A DNA stretch of 36,100 nt from Clostridiales bacterium (GTDB taxonomy: Bacteria > Bacillota > Clostridia > Christensenellales > Borkfalkiaceae). Positions within the stretch are counted from its first letter, which is position 1. Each line of letters begins with the position of its first letter. Position numbers and translations under genes: made by a program. Shown in pieces: positions 32,909 to 36,100 of this stretch. The notes beneath the pieces are model-generated. The model saw nothing but the letters and a program-made list of their open reading frames with translations, was not told the DNA's origin and ran no database searches. The DNA lies in the NCBI GenBank assembly GCA_015069365.1, contig SVIT01000008.1, positions 1 to 36,100 of the forward strand, written 5' to 3'.

Positions 32909-33541
32909 ATGAAAAAGACGTATATTTTCGATTTGGATGGGACGCTGGTGGATTCCATGCCGACGGGCGTTGGGATTGTGCTGGGGTTTTTGAAAGAAAA
33001 GGGCATATCCTATCCCGATGATATCGTGGAAACGTTGACTCCGCTTGGGTATAAGGGTGTTGCGGAATATTTCGCCAAGCATTTTGCGCTTGATTGCACT
33101 GCTGAGAGTATCTTTCAACGCTTTCAGGAACAAGTGGCATACGCGTACGGAAACACGATTCCTTTAAAAACAGCTGTTAGGGAAACGTTGGTGCGTTTAA
33201 GGGGACAAGATTATGGGTTGAACGTTCTGACCGCGAGCCCTCGTTTGATTACGGAGCTTTGTTTAAAGCGTCACGGTGTATTTGAGCTATTCGATAACGT
33301 CTGGTCGATTGAGGATTTCGGAATGACGAAAGCGGATCCGCGTATCTATCTTCAGGTGGCGGAAAAGCTGGGAACGATTCCAGAAGATTGCGTAATGGTG
33401 GACGATAACGTCAACGTTTTGAAGACGGCGAAAAAGATGGGAATGCAAACGGTCGGCGTATATGAGGAAATGACAAAAGACGCTTGGGTGGAGATGCAAA
33501 GGACTGCGGATATCGCAGTATATGACTTTTCTAATATATAA
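32909..33541 (+). CDS. HAD-family hydrolase (phosphoglycolate phosphatase-like)
   Basis: The 210-residue protein is a subfamily I HAD phosphatase. Motif I is FDLDGTLVDS (nucleophile Asp8), motif II is LTASP, motif III is KADPRIY and motif IV is MVDDNVNVLKTAKKMG with paired Asp. A helical cap lies at about 15-85. Substrate cannot be told from the sequence; phosphoglycolate-phosphatase/beta-phosphoglucomutase-type enzymes are closest in shape. AAGGAAA precedes the ATG and a terminator follows. Confidence 0.88.
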   Translation: MKKTYIFDLDGTLVDSMPTGVGIVLGFLKEKGISYPDDIVETLTPLGYKGVAEYFAKHFALDCTAESIFQRFQEQVAYAYGNTIPLKTAVRETLVRLRGQDYGLNVLTASPRLITELCLKRHGVFELFDNVWSIEDFGMTKADPRIYLQVAEKLGTIPEDCVMVDDNVNVLKTAKKMGMQTVGVYEEMTKDAWVEMQRTADIAVYDFSNI

Positions 33542-33552
33542 AATCAGGAAAG

Positions 33553-33581
33553 AAAACGAGGGGAAAGCCCTCGTTTTTTTT
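33553..33581 (+). terminator. Intrinsic terminator after the HAD gene
   Basis: AAAACGAGGG pairs with CCCTCGTTTT around GAAAG, followed by a run of Ts. Confidence 0.92.
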
Positions 33582-33633
33582 GATCTTTAGAAAATCCACA
33601 GAATGTGCAAAGGTGTAGAAAAACAAAGGCGTG

Positions 33634-33653
33634 TGTCATTTTTTGATATGACA
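33634..33653. promoter_or_regulatory. Inverted repeat upstream of the lipoprotein promoter
   Basis: TGTCAT and ATGACA flank an eight-base spacer, 36 bases before the -35 element of the lipoprotein gene. It could be a regulatory site. Confidence 0.3.
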
Positions 33654-33688
33654 ACTGTGATATTTGGAAGAAATTTTCAAAAAACCGC

Positions 33689-33718
33689 TTGCACGCGTAG
33701 AAAAATATATTGTATAAT
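33689..33718 (+). promoter_or_regulatory. Sigma-A promoter of the lipoprotein gene
   Basis: TTGCAC (33689-33694), 18 bases, TATAAT (33713-33718). The expected +1 is near 33725, giving a leader of about 44 bases. Confidence 0.75.
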
Positions 33719-33768
33719 AACGATACAGACGGATAAAAACGCTGTAAAAATAAAAAGGGGATATTATT

Positions 33769-35328
33769 ATGAAAATGAAATCAGTTTTAAGCATGATGAT
33801 GGCACTGGCAACGTGCGCGTCGGTAGCAATGTTTTCAAGCTGTAATATCTTTCAAAATAGTGGAAGCAACAGCGAAAACAGTAGCAATAGTGAGGGCGGA
33901 GACGTAAAGGCGGCTGCATACGTCAATCTGGATATCAATCCCGAGGTGGAATTGACGATTGATACGGAAAATAAAGTCGTCAGCGTTTACGGCGGCAACG
34001 AAGACGGTTTGGTTCTACTCTATGAGGAAACTGGGATTGTAGGCGCGGACGTAGAGGATGCGGTTGAAAAGATTATTGATCTTGCGGTAGAGATGGGCTA
34101 CCTTGATGAAGAAAATAAAGTGGTAGGAACGAGCGTTGTTTCTACGGACGGTAAAGAAAACGATCTGCTTTCTAAGATCAATACGGAGATCACCGCAACA
34201 GCGCAAGAGCTTGGTCTTGCTGTAACGACGGACGCAGAGGGCGCGTATTCCGTATTGCGTGATTTGGAAGAATTGAAAGCGGCTTATCCGAATAGCAGTG
34301 CAATTCAAAACGTATCTGTTTCCAAGTTCCAGTTGGCGGCTTCGGCGGCGGAAACGGGCGAAGTGACCTTAAAAGCGGCTGTGGAAATGGATACGGAAGA
34401 GTTGGTCGAGATGGTTTCTACTTCCCACGAGAAGATGGAAGAATTCGCGACTGAAGCTTTCAAGCAAGCAAAAACCTTGGCAAACGCAACGTACGATAAA
34501 GCTCTCGGCATGGCGAAAGCGGGCGTATATATGCAATATGCGACCACGAAAAAGCCTACTCTTTTGCCCTATGGCGGCGCATACTTTATGTATAAAGCGA
34601 GCGCATGCGGGTTCGAGGCGATTGCAGATTCCTTGATGTACGTAGAAAAATTGCAGAACTACGAACTCAACGATACGCAGGTTGAGTTGGTGATGGAAGC
34701 TTTACAGTTGAAGACGGACAAATTGTCGGCTGAGGAAGTGGAAGCAAATAAAGAATTATTGAAAGACGCTGACGGTAAGATTACGGTAGCCAGCGTAGAA
34801 GCATACGCAGATAAACTGTTCAAGAACAGTGTAACGGGCGCGAAGATAGAAGAAATGAAGACGGCTTTGGATGAAGCGTTGACGAATGCGGAAACTTTGT
34901 TGAAGGCAGAGGTTACAAAGGCAAAAGAAACCTACGGTCCGCAGATCGAAGCGATTATTCAGTCTGCAGAAGTAGGCCTTATGCCCTTGAAAGGAATGTC
35001 CGCGTTGTTGCCCCCAGTAATCCAGCAGGCGGTTGCTGATTTTGAAACAGTTGCAGCGGACGTAAGAACGGCGATTAATGAAGATACCTTTAATGAAGCG
35101 CAGCTTCGTGTGTTGGCAAAGGATATGAGCGAGAAAGCGGAAAGCTTGCTTGTTGAAGCTCAAAATCAGCTCAATGACACGGAAAAAGCGGAAATTAACG
35201 CAGAAGTTGATAAGATCGTTGCTCGGTTTGAAGAGGATAGGATTGCGATGAATGCGGCGATTGATCAGGCGGAAACAGACGCAAAGGCAAGATTAGAAGA
35301 ATTGAAGAACGCTCGCAAAACAGCATAA
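33769..35328 (+). CDS. Lipoprotein with RsgI-type extracellular domain and long helical tail
   Basis: The 519-residue protein begins with a lipoprotein signal (residues 1-24) and lipobox FSSC, Cys25, then a Ser/Asn-rich spacer (26-45). Residues about 48-200 resemble the extracellular middle domain of RsgI anti-sigma factors: YVNLDINPEVELTID, an NEDG/LL segment, a helix AVEKIIDLAVEMGYL and VVGTSVVST. In RsgI this region is known to self-cleave at the Asn-Pro bond; Asn57-Pro58 is present here. There is no cytoplasmic anti-sigma domain or single-pass helix, and no sigI gene nearby. Residues about 200-519 are Ala/Glu/Lys-rich helices that suggest a stalk. It stands alone between terminators. Function is unknown; ligand sensing or envelope scaffolding is inference. 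Confidence 0.85.
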   Translation: MKMKSVLSMMMALATCASVAMFSSCNIFQNSGSNSENSSNSEGGDVKAAAYVNLDINPEVELTIDTENKVVSVYGGNEDGLVLLYEETGIVGADVEDAVEKIIDLAVEMGYLDEENKVVGTSVVSTDGKENDLLSKINTEITATAQELGLAVTTDAEGAYSVLRDLEELKAAYPNSSAIQNVSVSKFQLAASAAETGEVTLKAAVEMDTEELVEMVSTSHEKMEEFATEAFKQAKTLANATYDKALGMAKAGVYMQYATTKKPTLLPYGGAYFMYKASACGFEAIADSLMYVEKLQNYELNDTQVELVMEALQLKTDKLSAEEVEANKELLKDADGKITVASVEAYADKLFKNSVTGAKIEEMKTALDEALTNAETLLKAEVTKAKETYGPQIEAIIQSAEVGLMPLKGMSALLPPVIQQAVADFETVAADVRTAINEDTFNEAQLRVLAKDMSEKAESLLVEAQNQLNDTEKAEINAEVDKIVARFEEDRIAMNAAIDQAETDAKARLEELKNARKTA

Positions 35329-35347
35329 AGAAAGGTGCGAGAATAAG

Positions 35348-35390
35348 ATCCCTCAAGCGGTAGGACGCCGTTTGGGGGATTTCTAATTAA
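35348..35390 (+). terminator. Probable terminator after the lipoprotein gene
   Basis: ATCCCTCAAGCGG pairs with CCGTTTGGGGGAT over 13 positions with two G-T pairs. The following TTTCTAATTAAAA is only weakly U-rich, so termination may be incomplete. Confidence 0.75.
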
Positions 35391-35395
35391 AACGC

Positions 35396-35424
35396 TTGAC
35401 ATCGTGCGCGTGCGCGTATATAAT
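35396..35424 (+). promoter_or_regulatory. Upstream rpsJ promoter P1 with alternating spacer
   Basis: TTGACA (35396-35401), 17 bases, TATAAT (35419-35424), perfect consensus. Twenty bases across the spacer (35403-35422) strictly alternate pyrimidine and purine, a Z-DNA-prone pattern. The expected +1 is near 35431. Confidence 0.85.
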
Positions 35425-35485
35425 ATATGAGCCGCGCGCGTATAACAAAATATATACGTATAAAATCCCGAAAAAGGGGAATAAT

Positions 35486-35581
35486 ATGTCCGCGAAAGGA
35501 AAAATATGCCTTTTTTCTAAAAAAATGAAATTTTTTTCAAAAAAGTTCGTTCAAACGCTTGACAGGGGTTTACAGATTTGA
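35486..35581 (+). CDS. Possible 31-residue basic leader peptide
   Basis: An ATG preceded by AAAAAGGGGAATAAT opens a frame for MSAKGKICLFSKKMKFFSKK and 11 further residues, rich in Lys and Phe. It would be made only from P1 transcripts, and its end overlaps promoter P2. It may be a leader peptide, a small cationic protein or chance; nothing but the ribosome binding site supports it. The rest of the 35329-35839 gap is accounted for by the terminator, two promoters and the leader. Confidence 0.3.
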   Translation: MSAKGKICLFSKKMKFFSKKFVQTLDRGLQI

Positions 35582-35587
35582 TATTAT
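35559..35587 (+). promoter_or_regulatory. Downstream rpsJ promoter P2
   Basis: TTGACA (35559-35564), 17 bases, TATTAT (35582-35587). The expected +1 is near 35594, leaving a leader of about 246 bases before rpsJ. Confidence 0.85.
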
Positions 35588-35593
35588 AGGTAA

Positions 35594-35839
35594 GCTGTGT
35601 AAAAATGCGTTGTATAGGGTTGATGCGGGAAGTTACTGCAAATCCAAAGCTAAAAGCCGCTTTGGCAGATAATTTCCGTTGACAAAAGTGGGGGCTAGAC
35701 TCCTGCGACTAACCGAGGCTTTTGCGTAAGACGCTCGGAAAAAATAAAGAGTGTTTTTATTTTGCAAACACCTCGATACACACGGATAAGTTGATACAGC
35801 GAAATAAAATGTTAGTATAAACTAAAAAGGAGCAACAAA
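35594..35839 (+). ncRNA. Structured 5' leader of rpsJ (candidate cis-regulatory RNA)
   Basis: Three helices can be drawn. The first spans 35628-35677: GGAAGTTACTG with CAGATAATTTCC (one bulge) enclosing CCAAAGC with GCTTTGG. The second spans 35713-35738: CCGAG with CTCGG. The third spans 35749-35774: GAGTGTTT with AAACAC-C-TC. None is followed by a U tract, so control, if any, would act on translation or by binding of a ribosomal protein. I do not recognise it as a described leader family. The ribosome binding site AAAGGAG lies at 35824-35831. Confidence 0.5.
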
Positions 35840-36100
35840 ATGGCAGTACAGAAAATCAGAATTAAGTTGGCGGCATACGACCACGAACTTGTAGACGAAG
35901 CGGCAAGCCGCATCGTAGAGACGATGAAGAAGAGCGGCGCAAAAATCAGCGGTCCTATTCCTCTTCCCACGGAAAGAGAGATCGTAACGATCCTTCGTTC
36001 CCCCCACAAATACAAGGATTCCCGCGAACAGTTCGAAATGAGAACTTACAAGAGAATCATCGACATCTATTCCCCCAACGCAAAGCTTCTTGATTCGATC
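35840..36100 (+). CDS. rpsJ: 30S ribosomal protein S10 (partial, cut by window end)
   Basis: The first 87 codons of S10, a 30S head protein that also acts as NusE in transcription antitermination. Recognised from [55 protein letters not shown] split as the conserved IPLPTE and [13 protein letters not shown] blocks, and the HKRIID-like KRIIDIYSP. About 15 residues are missing. In most bacteria it opens the S10 operon (rpsJ-rplC-rplD), so a large ribosomal protein cluster probably continues beyond the window. Confidence 0.96.
   Translation, partial: MAVQKIRIKLAAYDHELVDEAASRIVETMKKSGAKISGPIPLPTEREIVTILRSPHKYKDSREQFEMRTYKRIIDIYSPNAKLLDSI

Noticed and set aside
35594..35839. Known riboswitch or T-box in the rpsJ leader
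   Set aside because: No T-box AGGGTGG(N)ACCGCG-type motif, no recognised aptamer core and no terminator helix were seen.
1..36100. CRISPR array, tRNA, rRNA, prophage or insertion-sequence gene
   Set aside because: No spaced direct repeats, no cloverleaf or T-loop sequence, and no integrase or transposase motif in any frame that I read.

Overview
The window reads as the chromosome of an uncultured gut-type clostridial Firmicute. The evidence is the McsA-McsB-ClpC protein-quality cluster, the gram-positive order pgk-tpiA-gpmI-secG-rnr-smpB, a phi3T/Bacillus-type thymidylate synthase, strong AGGAGG ribosome binding sites and near-consensus sigma-A promoters (TTGACA, 17 bp, TATAAT) with AT-rich flanks. 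I cannot name a genus. No phage, CRISPR, tRNA, rRNA or transposase gene is visible. Most genes are housekeeping or central metabolism.

Layout. 1-500: 3' end of proS and its terminator. 634-5543: an XRE/HTH regulator with a membrane tail, then mcsA-mcsB-clpC (arginine phosphorylation and Clp proteolysis). 5578-11592: a tight shikimate operon aroC-aroB-aroA-aroE-aroQ-aroK, followed by a short-chain dehydrogenase. 11593-14949: small unknown proteins, a cysteine-desulfurase-like enzyme divergent from a DUF3343 sulfur/selenium-carrier-like protein with a perfect 19-bp palindrome between them, endonuclease III, and two coupled small proteins. 15022-21990: hexuronate catabolism in two transcription units (uxaB-yitT-uxaA and uxaC-kdgA-kdgK), which together encode galacturonate to pyruvate plus glyceraldehyde-3-phosphate. 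22011-29096 (minus strand): pgk-tpiA-gpmI and then secG, rnr, smpB; gap and eno are not in this block. 29165-30913: TIGR04076 protein, thyA, folA. 30954-33581: typA (bipA) and a HAD phosphatase. 33689-35390: a lipoprotein carrying an RsgI-type extracellular domain and a long helical tail. 35396-36100: tandem promoters, a long structured leader and rpsJ, the presumed first gene of the S10 ribosomal operon, cut by the window end.

The pathways connect: the uronate module yields triose phosphate and pyruvate that enter the pgk-tpiA-gpmI segment; glycolytic PEP is a shikimate precursor, although DAHP synthase is not here.

The least expected signals are: (i) a dispersed short repeat built on GGGG(A)CAGGTACG, one copy a complete hairpin-forming palindrome and others fused to start codons or lying inside genes; (ii) an orphan RsgI-like lipoprotein with no anti-sigma segment; (iii) a roughly 245-nt structured rpsJ leader with tandem promoters, one with a Z-DNA-prone spacer; (iv) two promoters placed so that transcription should start on the A of the ATG (leaderless mRNAs); (v) an EPSP synthase with Ala at the glyphosate-determining glycine position.
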